The notes: generated by a model from the letters alone, not told the origin. A stretch of DNA of 53,724 nt from Burkholderiaceae bacterium (GCA_030158675.1 JAOASL010000044.1:58926-112649), one strand, 5' to 3'. Counted from the first letter of the stretch, positions 9,254-18,592 are shown. Numbers and translations are program-made.

Positions 9254-10878
9254 TGGCTCGCCCTTCCCCGCCCGCTCGTGATTCCGGCCACCGACCGGTG
9301 TTCTGGGCCGTCTCCAGTTCGCGGCTGTTCGACATGTTTCGCGACATCATGCTGGAGTTTGACGATCGCGCCAGCGTCGAATTGATCAATCTTGGCTTCG
9401 AGGATGCGGTCGAACAGATTCGTGCACGACTGCAAACCGAGCGCTGTGACGCAGTGATTTCGGCCGGCTCGAATGGCGCCTTTCTGAAGAGCCGCCTCGC
9501 GATTCCGGTAGTGCTGGCAAAAGCGACCGGCTTCGATGTGATGCAGGCGCTCGCGCGCGCGCGCAAGATCACACGCGAGATCGGCATGATCAGTTATCAG
9601 GAGCCGCCGGCGGAACTGCTCGATTTTCAGCAGACCTTCGCGCTGCCAATCATGCAGCGCAGCTACGTCACGGCCGAAGACGCGCGCGCGCAGATCAACG
9701 AGATGAAGGCCGCCGGCATCCAGGCCGTCGTCGGCGCCGGCCTGATCACTGATCTCGCCGAAGAAGCCGGCCTGGCAGGCGTATTCGTCTACTCGGCGGC
9801 GTCGATCCGGCAGGCGTTCGAGGATGCGCTCGACATCACGCGCGCAACGCAACTCGATGCACCGAAGGGACGCGCCTATCCGGTGGCGGAGAGTCCGCGC
9901 GCGAAGTACGCGCTGTCGGCGCTGCGCGGCGATTCAGAGGCAATGCAGTCGCTGCGGCAGATGATCCCAGTATTCGCGAAATCACCGGCGGCGGTGCTGA
10001 TCGAGGGCGAAACCGGCACCGGCAAAGAACTGGTGGCGCAGGCGATTCATCGCGAGAGCGTGCGTGGTGTCGGCGGCGACCGTCCTTTCGTCGCGGTGAA
10101 TTGCGGCGCAATCGCCGAATCACTGCTCGAATCGGAACTGTTTGGCTATGAAGATGGCGCCTTCACCGGCTCGCGCAGAGGAGGCCATGCCGGCCTGTTC
10201 GAGGCGGCCCATCGCGGCACGCTGTTTCTCGATGAGATCGGTGAAATGCCGCTGCAGCTGCAGACCCGCCTGCTGCGGGTGCTGGAGGAAAAAGAAGTCG
10301 TGCGCGTCGGCGGCACTCGACCGATCGCGATCGATGTACGCGTCGTCAGCGCGACCCACTGCAGCCTTGAGCAGCTGGTCGCCAGGGGCACGTTCCGCGC
10401 CGATTTGTTCTATCGGCTTGGTGTGCTGCGGCTGGCAATTCCGCCGCTGCGCGAACGACACGAAGACATCGCGGCGCTGGCCGAATGGTTCCTGAAGAAT
10501 GCACTGGCTGAGATGGGCGTGCGGCCGAATGCGAACCTGCATGCGGAGTGCCAGGCCTGCGCGCCGGTGCTGTCGGCCTGGCCATGGCCGGGTAATGTGC
10601 GCGAGCTGCGCAACCTGATGCAACGGGTCGCGCTATTTCTCGCAGTTGAACCCTTGCAGGCACTCACGCCTGCTTTTCTGGCACGGGTGGCGCCGGAGTT
10701 CGACGCGGCACTCGTGCTGCCGAAGACGCCGGCCCCCACGCTGGCACGCGTGGATGAGGATCTGGTCAAGGTGCTTGCCCGCTTCGGTGGCAACCGCGCC
10801 GAAGCTGCATCCTTTCTCGGGATCAGCCGCACAACGCTGTGGCGACGGTTGAAAGAGACTGGCCTCGCGGTGCAGTGA
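9253..10878 (+). CDS. prpR: Propionate catabolism sigma-54 activator PrpR
   Basis: A 541-residue transcriptional activator. The first ~200 residues form the PrpR sensory domain ([11 protein letters not shown]..., ending before residue 200), which is thought to sense 2-methylcitrate. An AAA+ sigma-54 interaction domain follows, with Walker A GETGTGKE, the sigma-54 contact loop GAFTGS and Walker B-like [13 protein letters not shown] Fis-type helix-turn-helix closes the protein ([20 protein letters not shown]). An in-frame stop at 9247-9249 makes the ATG at 9253 the first possible ATG, and no Shine-Dalgarno is visible. The gene is divergent from prpB and shares its regulatory region. The start codon lies inside an operator half-site, which suggests autorepression (inference). 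Confidence 0.93.
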   Translation: MARPSPPARDSGHRPVFWAVSSSRLFDMFRDIMLEFDDRASVELINLGFEDAVEQIRARLQTERCDAVISAGSNGAFLKSRLAIPVVLAKATGFDVMQALARARKITREIGMISYQEPPAELLDFQQTFALPIMQRSYVTAEDARAQINEMKAAGIQAVVGAGLITDLAEEAGLAGVFVYSAASIRQAFEDALDITRATQLDAPKGRAYPVAESPRAKYALSALRGDSEAMQSLRQMIPVFAKSPAAVLIEGETGTGKELVAQAIHRESVRGVGGDRPFVAVNCGAIAESLLESELFGYEDGAFTGSRRGGHAGLFEAAHRGTLFLDEIGEMPLQLQTRLLRVLEEKEVVRVGGTRPIAIDVRVVSATHCSLEQLVARGTFRADLFYRLGVLRLAIPPLRERHEDIAALAEWFLKNALAEMGVRPNANLHAECQACAPVLSAWPWPGNVRELRNLMQRVALFLAVEPLQALTPAFLARVAPEFDAALVLPKTPAPTLARVDEDLVKVLARFGGNRAEAASFLGISRTTLWRRLKETGLAVQ

Positions 10879-10927
10879 TGCGCCTGCAAGCCGCCTCGTC
10901 AGCACGGAGGCTTGGCGAGGCAGAGCG

Positions 10928-12454
10928 TCAATCGTCTTTCCCGCCCTCGATCCCGAGTTCCTGAATCTTGCGTGTGATCGTGTTGCGGCCGATTCCCAGC
11001 CGAATCGCCGCATCATTCTTGCGGCCATGCGTATGCTTCAGTGCAGTCTTGATCAGTGTGGATTCGAACTGACGGCCGAGGACGTCCATTACCTCCGGCT
11101 TGCCGGCCGATAGCATTTTGGCCGCCTCGGCTTCCAGCAACGCTATCCATCCGACCTCGCCGACACGCTGCGGCGGACTCTGGTCATTCGCTGACGATTG
11201 TAGGGCGCCTGTAGCGAATGATGTGCCCTCTGACAAAATGCCTTGTACTGGCGCGGATGCCTGAACCCCTTCGTGCGTTTTGTGCTGCATTACTGCGCCA
11301 GCGCTGGCGATCAGTTCCGGCGGCAGGTCTTTGATTTCAACTGTCTGGCCAGGGGCCATCACGGTGATCCAGTTGCACAGGTTTTCGAGCTGACGCACGT
11401 TACCCGGTAATTCCAGGGACGACAGGAACTGCATCGACTGCTCTGACAGCCGCTTTGCCTCGACGCCAAGCTGGCGCGCGCTTTGCGCAATAAAATGGCG
11501 GGTCAGCACCGGTATGTCCTCACGACGCTCGCGCAACGATGGCAGGCGCAGCCGGATCACGTTCAGCCGGTGGTACAAGTCCTCGCGGAACAAGCCGTCG
11601 CGTACGCGCTGCTCGAGGTTCTGATGAGTCGCTGCAATCACGCGGACATTGGCCTTCAGCGATTGATGACCACCGACCCGATAGAAGTGGCCATCGGACA
11701 GTACGCGCAAGAGGCGTGTCTGCAGGTCGAATGGCATGTCGCCGATCTCGTCGAGGAACAGCGTACCGCCTTCAGCCTGTTCGAAACGACCGCGCCGCAT
11801 CGCCTGCGCGCCGGTAAATGCACCACGTTCGTGGCCGAACAGTTCGGATTCGAGCAAGTCCTTCGGGATCGCCGCCGTATTCAACGCAATGAAGGGCTGG
11901 GATGCGCGCGGGCTGTGCTTATGCAGCGCGCGCGCGACGAGCTCCTTACCGGTGCCGGATTCGCCCGTGATCAGCACAGTCACATTGGACTGCGAAAGCC
12001 GGCCGATCGCACGAAATACGTCCTGCATGGCGGCCGCCGAACCGAGAATCTCAGGGTTTTCGGGCACGGCCTGCTCGACGCCGGACTCGCGCAAGCTCTC
12101 GTCGAGCGCGCGGCGGATCAGCTCGACTGCCTTGTCGAGATCAAAAGGCTTGGCAAGATATTCAAACGCCCCGCCCTGGAAGGCAGCAACGGTCGAATCC
12201 AGGTCGGAAAACGCGGTCATCACAATGGCCGGCAGCCCCGGATGACGCTGCTTGACCAGTTGCAGCAGCTCGAGCCCGGACTCACCAGGCATACGAATGT
12301 CGGATACCAGCACCTGCGGCGTATCCGTTCGGAGCGCTTCGACGACATCGCGCACGTTCGAAAAACTTCGCGTGGCGAGGTTCTCGCGCGCGAGTGCCTT
12401 TTCAAGCACCCAGCGGATCGATTCGTCGTCGTCAACTATCCAGATCGGTTTCAT
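10928..12454 (-). CDS. ntrC: Nitrogen regulation response regulator NtrC (GlnG)
   Basis: About 508 residues from the ATG at 12454 (MKPIWIVDDDESIRWV). The receiver domain has the acidic DDD triplet and phosphoacceptor Asp52 in VLVSDIRMPGESG. The central AAA+ domain carries [11 protein letters not shown], the GAFTGA sigma-54 loop and [14 protein letters not shown] Fis-type helix-turn-helix ends the protein (GRKNDAAIRLGIGRNTITRK). It activates sigma-54 promoters such as that of glnA when nitrogen is limiting. It follows ntrB leftward after about 100 bp. No strong Shine-Dalgarno is visible; the frame extends 13 codons upstream, so the start is the least certain point. Confidence 0.95.
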   Translation of the reverse strand: MKPIWIVDDDESIRWVLEKALARENLATRSFSNVRDVVEALRTDTPQVLVSDIRMPGESGLELLQLVKQRHPGLPAIVMTAFSDLDSTVAAFQGGAFEYLAKPFDLDKAVELIRRALDESLRESGVEQAVPENPEILGSAAAMQDVFRAIGRLSQSNVTVLITGESGTGKELVARALHKHSPRASQPFIALNTAAIPKDLLESELFGHERGAFTGAQAMRRGRFEQAEGGTLFLDEIGDMPFDLQTRLLRVLSDGHFYRVGGHQSLKANVRVIAATHQNLEQRVRDGLFREDLYHRLNVIRLRLPSLRERREDIPVLTRHFIAQSARQLGVEAKRLSEQSMQFLSSLELPGNVRQLENLCNWITVMAPGQTVEIKDLPPELIASAGAVMQHKTHEGVQASAPVQGILSEGTSFATGALQSSANDQSPPQRVGEVGWIALLEAEAAKMLSAGKPEVMDVLGRQFESTLIKTALKHTHGRKNDAAIRLGIGRNTITRKIQELGIEGGKDD

Positions 12455-12556
12455 TTGTGTTGTGTTGTGCCAGCCATATCCATCTTCAGGCATCCGGCGG
12501 ATGCCTGCCCGCTCGTCCTACGCGCGCCAATCCGGTGCGCAATGGCGCACCATGGA

Positions 12557-13630
12557 TCAGGGCAACGCGATCAGGATACGGAAATCCGTGCATCCCGGAC
12601 GGCTCTCGCATTCGATGACGCCCATGTGTTGCTGAACAAAGGTCTGAGCCAGTGTCAGCCCGAGTCCGCTGCCGCCATCCTTGCCGGAGACCAACGGGTA
12701 AAAGATTTTGTCCTTCAACTCAGCCGGGATGCCCGGACCGTTGTCGATGATATGCAAGTCCAGTGCCAGCCGATAACGCACCTTCGCGAGCGTGATCGAG
12801 CGGGCAATCCGGGTACGGAAAATCAGCTCCGCGTCCCCTTTGTCTATCCGCGGTGCGAGCGCCTGAGCCGCATTGTGCGCAATGTTCAATACCGCCTGGA
12901 TCAGCTGCTCCTTGTCGCCCCTGAACTCGGGCAGTGACAAGTCATAGTCGCGGATGATTTTCAGCCCGTTCGGGAACTCGGCCATGATCAGGCTGCGCAC
13001 CCGCTCGAAGACTTCATGGATATTGACGTCTCCGACGATCTGCGGACGCCGGTGGGGTGCAAGCAGCCGGTCGACCAGTGTCTGCAATCGGTCGGATTCC
13101 TTAATGATCACCTGCGTGTATTCACGCAGATCCTTCAGCCCTTGCCCTGGCAGCTCAAGTTCGAGCAGCTGGGCGGCCCCCCGGATGCCACCCAGCGGGT
13201 TCTTGATCTCGTGCGCGAGGTTACGGATCAACTCCTTGTTCGCCTGCGTCTGGTCGAGCAGGCGCTCTTCGCGATCGAGCTTCATTTGCTGGACGTTCTG
13301 CCTCAGTTCGATCAGCACCGGGTTCTCGGCATCGTCCGTGGCAGTGACGATCATGTTGACCTGGAGCGGCGGTCGCGCAAGGCGCTCAAGCACGAGGTCC
13401 TCGCGCTTTTCGTCGAAGCGGTGCTCGCGCGCCTGCTCGAAAATCATGGTGAGACGGTCACCGTTGATAAAGAGTTCGGCGAAGCGCTGCCCTTGCAGCA
13501 CCTTGAAGGAGTTCTCCAGCAGGCTTTCGGCGGCGGCGTTTGCGAAACTGATGCGCGCGTCGCTATCGAGTATCAGTACAGCGGAAACCAGCAGGTCAAG
13601 CCCGCCGAGCGAGGTGGAGAATATGTTCAC
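12557..13630 (-). CDS. ntrB: Nitrogen regulation sensor kinase NtrB (GlnL)
   Basis: The GTG at 13628-13630 gives about 357 residues beginning VNIFSTSLGGLDLLVSAV, aligned with the usual NtrB N-terminus. A TTG at 13651 is in frame but falls inside a terminator hairpin, so I reject it as start. Domains in order: PAS (residues ~10-110), dimerisation and phosphoacceptor helix with the H-box NLAHEIKNPLGG, then the HATPase domain with NIAHNAAQAL, DNGPGIP and GSGLGLTLAQTF. It phosphorylates and dephosphorylates NtrC in response to PII. The terminator just upstream suggests that ntrBC expression partly depends on read-through from glnA. Confidence 0.92.
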   Translation of the reverse strand: MNIFSTSLGGLDLLVSAVLILDSDARISFANAAAESLLENSFKVLQGQRFAELFINGDRLTMIFEQAREHRFDEKREDLVLERLARPPLQVNMIVTATDDAENPVLIELRQNVQQMKLDREERLLDQTQANKELIRNLAHEIKNPLGGIRGAAQLLELELPGQGLKDLREYTQVIIKESDRLQTLVDRLLAPHRRPQIVGDVNIHEVFERVRSLIMAEFPNGLKIIRDYDLSLPEFRGDKEQLIQAVLNIAHNAAQALAPRIDKGDAELIFRTRIARSITLAKVRYRLALDLHIIDNGPGIPAELKDKIFYPLVSGKDGGSGLGLTLAQTFVQQHMGVIECESRPGCTDFRILIALP

Positions 13631-13641
13631 GATGAGGAGCG

Positions 13642-13673
13642 CAAAAAACAAGGGCCGCGCTGCGGCCCTTGGG
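13642..13673 (-). terminator. Terminator between the DUF4124-type gene and ntrB
   Basis: Read leftward, AAGGGCCGC-agc-GCGGCCCTT is followed by GTTTTTT. The stem is perfect and ends about 12 bases before the ntrB GTG start. It should lower ntrBC transcript relative to glnA, as the glnA-glnL terminator does in enteric bacteria. Confidence 0.8.
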
Positions 13674-13720
13674 AGACTGCGGTTGAGAGACAGGCTCTTC
13701 GTGCCTGTCCCGTTAAGCTC

Positions 13721-14179
13721 TTATTTTAAATTACTAATCTCGCGCTTCAGTGCCTCGATATTTTTTTCCGTGCGCACAATCTCGTCCTTCATCAGCGCGA
13801 CGCGCTCCTGGTATTTCGCATAATTACGCTCATTACCCTGACGCTCGGGCTCGCCATTCTGATAGTCCTTGCGCAGGTCAGCCAGCTTGTTTTCCTCAGC
13901 GCGAACCTCGTCGAGCAGGATCTGCATCCGGTCCTGGTCGCGCCGCTTCTGCACCTGGCTATCGATGCGTGGGAATGCCGGGTCAGCCTTTGCCTGCGTC
14001 ACTGAAGACGGTGCCGGTATGGCCGACAGCGCTTCTGTGGCAAGGCGACGACAACCACGGATATCTCCGGTATTGCGGTATTCGCGTACACCGTTGGGCT
14101 GGACGCAGACGTAGACACCTTGCGCGGCGATGTCAGCAGCGAGCAGAACAAAAAGGGCAGGGAGGGCAAATGTCTTCAT
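13721..14179 (-). CDS. Secreted DUF4124-type coiled-coil protein
   Basis: 152 residues starting MKTFALPALFVLLAADIAAQ, a plausible signal peptide with cleavage near Ala-Gln. Next comes a short 'VYVCVQPNGVREYRNTG' segment like the N-terminus of DUF4124 proteins, then a long charged helical region (residues ~80-150, rich in Glu, Lys and Arg) predicted as coiled coil. Two Cys residues (VYVCVQ and GCRR) may form a disulfide. No enzyme motif is visible. It lies between glnA and ntrB in the same direction with terminators on both sides. A periplasmic structural role is a guess; a nitrogen role is suggested only by position. Confidence 0.75.
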   Translation of the reverse strand: MKTFALPALFVLLAADIAAQGVYVCVQPNGVREYRNTGDIRGCRRLATEALSAIPAPSSVTQAKADPAFPRIDSQVQKRRDQDRMQILLDEVRAEENKLADLRKDYQNGEPERQGNERNYAKYQERVALMKDEIVRTEKNIEALKREISNLK

Positions 14180-14268
14180 GGCTTGGGCCAGCAGCGGCAG
14201 AGGGAGAATAGCTCTTTTTATACCAGAAAGTCGCAGAATTAATTAACATAAAAGCAACAATTAGTAGC

Positions 14269-14297
14269 AAAAAAGGGCGACCCGCGCCGCCCCTTTT
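14269..14297 (-). terminator. Terminator downstream of glnA
   Basis: Read leftward, GGGGCG-gcgcgggt-CGCCC is followed by TTTTTT, about 20 bases after the glnA stop codon. It separates glnA from the DUF4124-type gene. Confidence 0.75.
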
Positions 14298-14314
14298 CTA
14301 CTGCTCCGCCGTGA

Positions 14315-15730
14315 TTACAGCGAGTAATACATGTCGAACTCGATCGGATGCGTGGTCATGCGGAAGCGCGTGACTTCCTGCATTTTCAGTTCGATGTAGG
14401 CATCGATCATGGTGTCGGTGAATACGCCGCCACGGGTCAGGAACTCACGATCCTTATCGAGGCACTCAAGCGCCTGGTCGAGCGAGGAGCATACGGTCGG
14501 GATCTTTGCGTCTTCTTCCGGTGGCAGGTGGTACAGGTCTTTCGAGGCCGCCTCACCCGGATGAATCTTGTTCTGAACGCCGTCGAGGCCGGCCATCAGC
14601 AGGGCAGCAAAGCACAGGTACGGGTTCGCTGACGGATCCGGGAAACGGGTCTCGATACGACGGCCCTTCGGATTGGCAACGTGCGGAATACGAATCGATG
14701 CCGAGCGGTTACGCGCCGAGTAAGCCAGCTTGACCGGTGCCTCGAAGCCTGGCACCAGACGCTTATACGAGTTGGTACCCGGGTTGGTGATCGCATTGAG
14801 CGCACGTGCGTGCTTGATGATGCCGCCGATGTAGTACAGTGCGAACTCGGACAGGCCAGCGTAGCCGTCGCCTGCGAACAGGTTCTTGCCATCTTTCCAG
14901 ACCGACTGGTGCACGTGCATGCCCGAGCCGTTGTCGCCAACGATCGGCTTCGGCATGAAGGTCACGGTCTTGCCATAGGTGTGGGCAACGTTCCAGATAA
15001 CGTACTTCTGCAGCTGAGTCCAGTCGGCGCGCTCGACCAGCGTCGAGAACTTGGTGCCGATTTCGTTCTGGCCCGCACCAGCCACTTCGTGGTGATGCAC
15101 TTCAACCGGGATGCCCAACGATTCGAGCACCAGACACATTTCCGAACGCATGTCCTGGAAGCTGTCGACCGGCGGAACCGGGAAATAGCCGCCCTTGACT
15201 GCCGGACGATGACCGGTGTTACCGCCTTCGATCTTCGCGCCGGTGGACCATGCGGCCTCTTCCGACTCGATCTTGACGAAGCAGCCCGACATGTCAACGT
15301 TCCAGCGAACGCTGTCGAAAATGAAGAATTCAGGTTCCGGACCGAAATAGGCGGTATCACCCAGGCCTGAGGCTTTCAGGTAGGCTTCCGCGCGCTTGGC
15401 GATCGAACGCGGATCGCGGTCGTAGCCTTTGCCGTCGCTTGGCTCAACCACATCGCACTGAAGGATCAGCGTAGTCTCTTCCATGAACGGATCGATGTTC
15501 GCGGTGCTTGGATCCGGCATCAGCAACATGTCTGAGGCTTCAATGCCTTTCCAGCCGGCGATCGACGAACCGTCAAACGCGTGTCCGGACTCAAATTTGT
15601 CCATATCGAAATGGGACACAGGAACGGTCACATGCTGTTCCTTGCCACGGGTGTCGGTGAAACGGAAGTCGACGAATTTGACTTCATTTTCTTTCACAAT
15701 TTTCAATACATCTGCGGCCGACTTTGCCAT
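14315..15730 (-). CDS. glnA: Glutamine synthetase type I GlnA
   Basis: 471 residues from the ATG at 15730 ([19 protein letters not shown]), preceded by AGGAGA. It makes glutamine from glutamate, ammonia and ATP as a cytoplasmic dodecamer. Recognisable parts are '[19 protein letters not shown]' near the N-terminus, '[15 protein letters not shown]' with active-site residues, '[10 protein letters not shown]', and the adenylylation loop DLYHLPPEE with its Tyr, so control by GlnE is expected. It is the promoter-proximal gene of the leftward glnA-DUF4124-ntrB-ntrC block and has its own sigma-54 promoter and an upstream NtrC-like site. Confidence 0.98.
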   Translation of the reverse strand: MAKSAADVLKIVKENEVKFVDFRFTDTRGKEQHVTVPVSHFDMDKFESGHAFDGSSIAGWKGIEASDMLLMPDPSTANIDPFMEETTLILQCDVVEPSDGKGYDRDPRSIAKRAEAYLKASGLGDTAYFGPEPEFFIFDSVRWNVDMSGCFVKIESEEAAWSTGAKIEGGNTGHRPAVKGGYFPVPPVDSFQDMRSEMCLVLESLGIPVEVHHHEVAGAGQNEIGTKFSTLVERADWTQLQKYVIWNVAHTYGKTVTFMPKPIVGDNGSGMHVHQSVWKDGKNLFAGDGYAGLSEFALYYIGGIIKHARALNAITNPGTNSYKRLVPGFEAPVKLAYSARNRSASIRIPHVANPKGRRIETRFPDPSANPYLCFAALLMAGLDGVQNKIHPGEAASKDLYHLPPEEDAKIPTVCSSLDQALECLDKDREFLTRGGVFTDTMIDAYIELKMQEVTRFRMTTHPIEFDMYYSL

Positions 15731-15857
15731 GTAAATCTCCTGGAGGTTACGGTATGTAATTGCTAGATGTTCGGGCTGGCCTTGGACAGACTCGGCGCAA
15801 GACGGGGGACTGCGCAACGTATGACTTTGGGGGACCGGAACTCGGCAGCGGATGTTA

Positions 15858-15872
15858 GCAGATTCCATGCCA
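15858..15872 (-). promoter_or_regulatory. Sigma-54 promoter of glnA
   Basis: Read leftward, TGGCAT-N5-CTGC matches the sigma-54 -24/-12 consensus with correct spacing; the GG and GC doublets are intact. It would start transcription near 15847, leaving a leader of about 115 nt before glnA. Confidence 0.7.
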
Positions 15873-16038
15873 TCAACCACCCCCTTTGTGCTTGAGTTGG
15901 CTCAGAAATCGGCCACAGAAACTTGGAGGGAGAGCAAGCGCTTGCTGAATCGGGCTATTGAACTGCCCGGCACAAGCAGCGTCCATCTCAGTGCAGCACA
16001 ACAAAAACGCACTAATTTAGATCATTTCTTATCGAAAC

Positions 16039-16053
16039 GCACCAAAATTGCGC
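16039..16053 (-). promoter_or_regulatory. NtrC-like enhancer site upstream of glnA
   Basis: Read leftward the site is GCGCAATTTTGGTGC, very close to the enteric NtrC site GCACTATATTGGTGC. It lies about 170-190 bp upstream of the sigma-54 promoter of glnA and about 60 bp upstream of the rhodanese promoter on the other strand. Confidence 0.65.
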
Positions 16054-16102
16054 GCTTCAGCCAATCATGAATCACCCTCGCAAATGCTTACATTGAGCAC
16101 TC

Positions 16103-16108
16103 TATAAT
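16103..16108 (+). promoter_or_regulatory. -10 box of the rhodanese gene
   Basis: A perfect TATAAT sits 28 bases before the rhodanese ATG. The sequence at -35 spacing (GCAAAT) is poor, so activator help or a weak promoter is likely. Confidence 0.4.
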
Positions 16109-16136
16109 CCAAATTCCTTAAAACAAAGGCACGATC

Positions 16137-16595
16137 ATGTCCGACACGACCGATATTCTGACCACCGCCCGGCAGCGGGCTGTCTCGCTGCCTTATGCGG
16201 GGGCCGTCACACCTGCCGAAGCCTTTACTCTGCTGCAAGCCGACTCTGGCATCAAGGTGATCGACGTTCGCACACAGGCGGAGCGCGATTGGGTCGGTAA
16301 GATCCACGTGCCGGAAGCTCAACATTTTTCCATTCAGTGGACGCTCTATCCAGGCGGGGCAAAAAACCCTGACTTCCTGCAGCAGCTCGCACAGTGTGCG
16401 CAGCCGGATGATGTGCTCTTATTTCTGTGCCGCTCGGGCGTGCGCTCCCGCTATGCAGCCGAGGTGGCAACCGCCAACGGTTACCAGAATTGCTTCGACA
16501 TCCTCGAAGGCTTCGAAGGCGACCGTAACGACGCCGGGCACCGCAAGACGATCGGTGGTTGGTGCCGCGCCGGTCTGCCCTGGATAGGTGCTTGA
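16137..16595 (+). CDS. Rhodanese-like sulfurtransferase
   Basis: 152 residues comprising a single rhodanese domain. VIDVRTQAERDWVG (residues ~41-54) is the conserved N-terminal strand and loop, and LFLCRSGVRS carries the active-site Cys98 in a six-residue loop, as in active sulfurtransferases. The C-terminus 'GYQNCFDILEGFEGDRNDAGHRKTIGGWCRAGLPW' matches a frequent proteobacterial variant. No signal peptide is visible, so it should be cytoplasmic. It is a single gene, divergent from glnA and convergent with the TAXI-type gene. The physiological sulfur donor and acceptor are unknown. Confidence 0.9.
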   Translation: MSDTTDILTTARQRAVSLPYAGAVTPAEAFTLLQADSGIKVIDVRTQAERDWVGKIHVPEAQHFSIQWTLYPGGAKNPDFLQQLAQCAQPDDVLLFLCRSGVRSRYAAEVATANGYQNCFDILEGFEGDRNDAGHRKTIGGWCRAGLPWIGA

Positions 16596-16608
16596 CGCAA
16601 AACCAGTC

Positions 16609-17940
16609 TCACACAGAATCCGCCAGCCACTCGATGCGCTTGCGCACAAAGTCGATGTGGCTGCGCAGTCCGTACAGCTCCTCCGCAAACGACAGGGGCA
16701 CGACCAATCGGTTGACGCGCCGCTCAATGTCGCTGAGCCGCTTGATCTGCTCGTCGAACACTTGTCGCCGCTGGTCGGGCTCGGCATCCTCAATGGCCTG
16801 CTCGACATTGCGCAGCTGCCCGTACCATCGGTAGATGCGCGACCTTACCTTCCACACATACAAGGGTGGCACCACGCGTGACAATGGCAGCAGCAATGCG
16901 CCGAGCGCGACGATGACTATCCACATACGCCCCAGGAAATTCGCAAGCCAGAACGGCAGGTAGCGCTGTAACAATGGAGGACCGTCCCGATAGAATTTTT
17001 CGGCGGCCGAGGCGACCGGCACTTCTGAAAAATCAGCGGTCGGAAATTCACTGCGCCGATGAAACCAGCCTGGCGGACCGTGAATTTCGGCGGCGGCCTG
17101 CACCAGAAGATCGACCAGCGCCGGATGCAAATCCTCGCGCGCGACCAGCGTTGCGGTTGGTGCAATCAGCTGATAATCACGTGACGGAATGTCTCGGCCA
17201 AAGTCGACGATGCCGCGCGGCAGGCGCACGGCGGACAGGAAAGGAAAGCGGCGCGCATAGGCTTCGGCCTGCGAGAAATGGAACAGCCGGATCCCCGGGG
17301 TCTGCAACAGCATCTGGATCAGCAGCGCCTCAGCAGACGAACTGAACACCATGCCGTCAATCTTTCCGGCCAGAAGAGCAATGGTGGCCGGGGTATTTTC
17401 CAGCTCGCTCAGCTTGACGTCATCCGCTGCCATTCCGTTCGCATCAAGGATAGTCGCAAAAAGCTGCGGCACGCCAGTGCCGGCAGGACCGACATTGATG
17501 CGCAGTCCGCGCAGGTCACGTAGATTGTCAATCCTGACGCGGTCGCGATAGAACAGCCAGACTGGTTCGACAAACAGGCTGCCAAGCGACACCAGCCCAT
17601 ATTTTTCAGCGTTCTTCAGCGAGGTGGAGCCGCTCTGGACGAACGCGATATCTACGCCCGAGCCCGGTTCCTGCAGGCGCTGCAGGTTCGCCATGGATCC
17701 TTCCGAACGCTGTAACTTGACCCTGATGCCCTGGCGCGCCAGCACTTCGGCATAGCGCTTTCCCAGCACTTCATAAGCGCTGTTCTCCTGGCCGGTAGAC
17801 AGCGTGACAAGCTTCGGCGGCGTCGGGTCGACGATCCGGTAGGCTAAATAGCCAAGCGTAATCACCAGTACCAGCGCGAACCCGAAGGTCAGTAGCAGGT
17901 CTCGCAGTGACAGCGCCTTGAAGTCTTCGAATTTGGGCAT
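16609..17940 (-). CDS. TAXI-family TRAP solute-binding protein with two membrane anchors
   Basis: 443 residues. A membrane segment at ~17-37 (LLTFGFALVLVITLGYLAYRI) precedes a TAXI-type periplasmic binding domain ('LSTGQENSAYEVLGKRYAEVL', 'VDIAFVQSGSTS', 'LRGLRINVGPAGTGVPQLFATILDANG', 'KIDGMVFSS'). A second membrane segment near residues 330-355 (MWIVIVALGALLLPLS) is followed by a charged helical cytoplasmic tail. Ordinary TAXI proteins are soluble or lipid-anchored and lie beside a DctQM-type permease; no TAXI permease is nearby. It may be a ligand sensor or a transport component with a distant partner. No clear Shine-Dalgarno precedes the ATG. Confidence 0.82.
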   Translation of the reverse strand: MPKFEDFKALSLRDLLLTFGFALVLVITLGYLAYRIVDPTPPKLVTLSTGQENSAYEVLGKRYAEVLARQGIRVKLQRSEGSMANLQRLQEPGSGVDIAFVQSGSTSLKNAEKYGLVSLGSLFVEPVWLFYRDRVRIDNLRDLRGLRINVGPAGTGVPQLFATILDANGMAADDVKLSELENTPATIALLAGKIDGMVFSSSAEALLIQMLLQTPGIRLFHFSQAEAYARRFPFLSAVRLPRGIVDFGRDIPSRDYQLIAPTATLVAREDLHPALVDLLVQAAAEIHGPPGWFHRRSEFPTADFSEVPVASAAEKFYRDGPPLLQRYLPFWLANFLGRMWIVIVALGALLLPLSRVVPPLYVWKVRSRIYRWYGQLRNVEQAIEDAEPDQRRQVFDEQIKRLSDIERRVNRLVVPLSFAEELYGLRSHIDFVRKRIEWLADSV

Positions 17941-18026
17941 GGGTCACGAAAGCAAGTTTTCTTCCCGAACCATGCCAAACAAACAGGGCGCGCGCAAGCA
18001 GGCCGGCCATGCCGCGCGCCTGCACA

Positions 18027-18560
18027 CTACGCTTCTTCGTCAGGCTCCATTTCACGCTGTTGCAGCGCGCGGCCATCGACGGACAGGAAATTTTCGGCAA
18101 TGCCAAACCAGGCCTCAGTCGGCATCACGCGCTCCGCAATCTGCACCAATTCATCTTCGCGCGCCAGGCGCCGATAGAAATGCGTGCAGCATTGCTCCAG
18201 TGATGCGCAGATCTCGTCAACCATCGCTGCGCCGCTGCGCAATGCATGCTGCAGTTTTTCCTGCAAAGATTGCAACAACGCAAGCCCGGCTTCGCTCAGA
18301 CGATCCAGTTCGTCGAGCAGTGCGTCCGCCTCGCGCGTAAATTTTCGCAGCGCAGGGATGACAAAGACTTCCATCTTGCGCTGATGACAGTAGCGCTCGA
18401 ATTGATCGAGCCGGTTCAGCATCGCATCGAAATCGATGCCGCCCGCCGTCTTGATATTGCGTATGCCATTGAATATGAATTGCTGGATTGACGAAAACGT
18501 CCAGCGCGCCCTGTTCTGCTCAATCTTAAGGGCTATGATCGAGTATGTTGCAGTCAGCAT
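18027..18560 (-). CDS. Uncharacterised helical protein
   Basis: About 177 residues from the ATG at 18560 (MLTATYSIIALKIEQNRARW), preceded by a GGGAACG element; a second ATG at 18596 is possible. The sequence is almost entirely helical and charged, with scattered His and Cys (YCHQRKMEVF, LEQCCTHFYRR) and an acidic tail. No signal peptide or membrane segment is visible. I do not recognise the family. It lies 86 bp upstream of the TAXI-type gene in the same direction and may be co-transcribed with it. Confidence 0.6.
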   Translation of the reverse strand: MLTATYSIIALKIEQNRARWTFSSIQQFIFNGIRNIKTAGGIDFDAMLNRLDQFERYCHQRKMEVFVIPALRKFTREADALLDELDRLSEAGLALLQSLQEKLQHALRSGAAMVDEICASLEQCCTHFYRRLAREDELVQIAERVMPTEAWFGIAENFLSVDGRALQQREMEPDEEA

Positions 18561-18592
18561 GTGCGTTCCCGAAAATAAAATAAACCTCGTTT

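Larger units (their letters stand above)
15731..16136. other. 406-bp glnA / rhodanese intergenic region
   Basis: This non-coding stretch separates the divergent glnA and rhodanese genes. It contains the sigma-54 promoter for glnA, an NtrC-like site and a TATAAT box for the rhodanese gene, annotated separately. Short frames inside it have no ribosome-binding site or recognisable protein. I see no riboswitch or RNA gene. Confidence 0.6.

Noticed and set aside
10883-10921. Hairpin between convergent prpR and ntrC as terminator
   Set aside because: GCCTCG/CGAGGC can pair, but the loop is long and there is no T-run on either strand.
12455-12475. TGGCAC upstream of ntrC as a sigma-54 promoter
   Set aside because: The -24-like TGGCAC is present, but no GC doublet occurs at -12 spacing.
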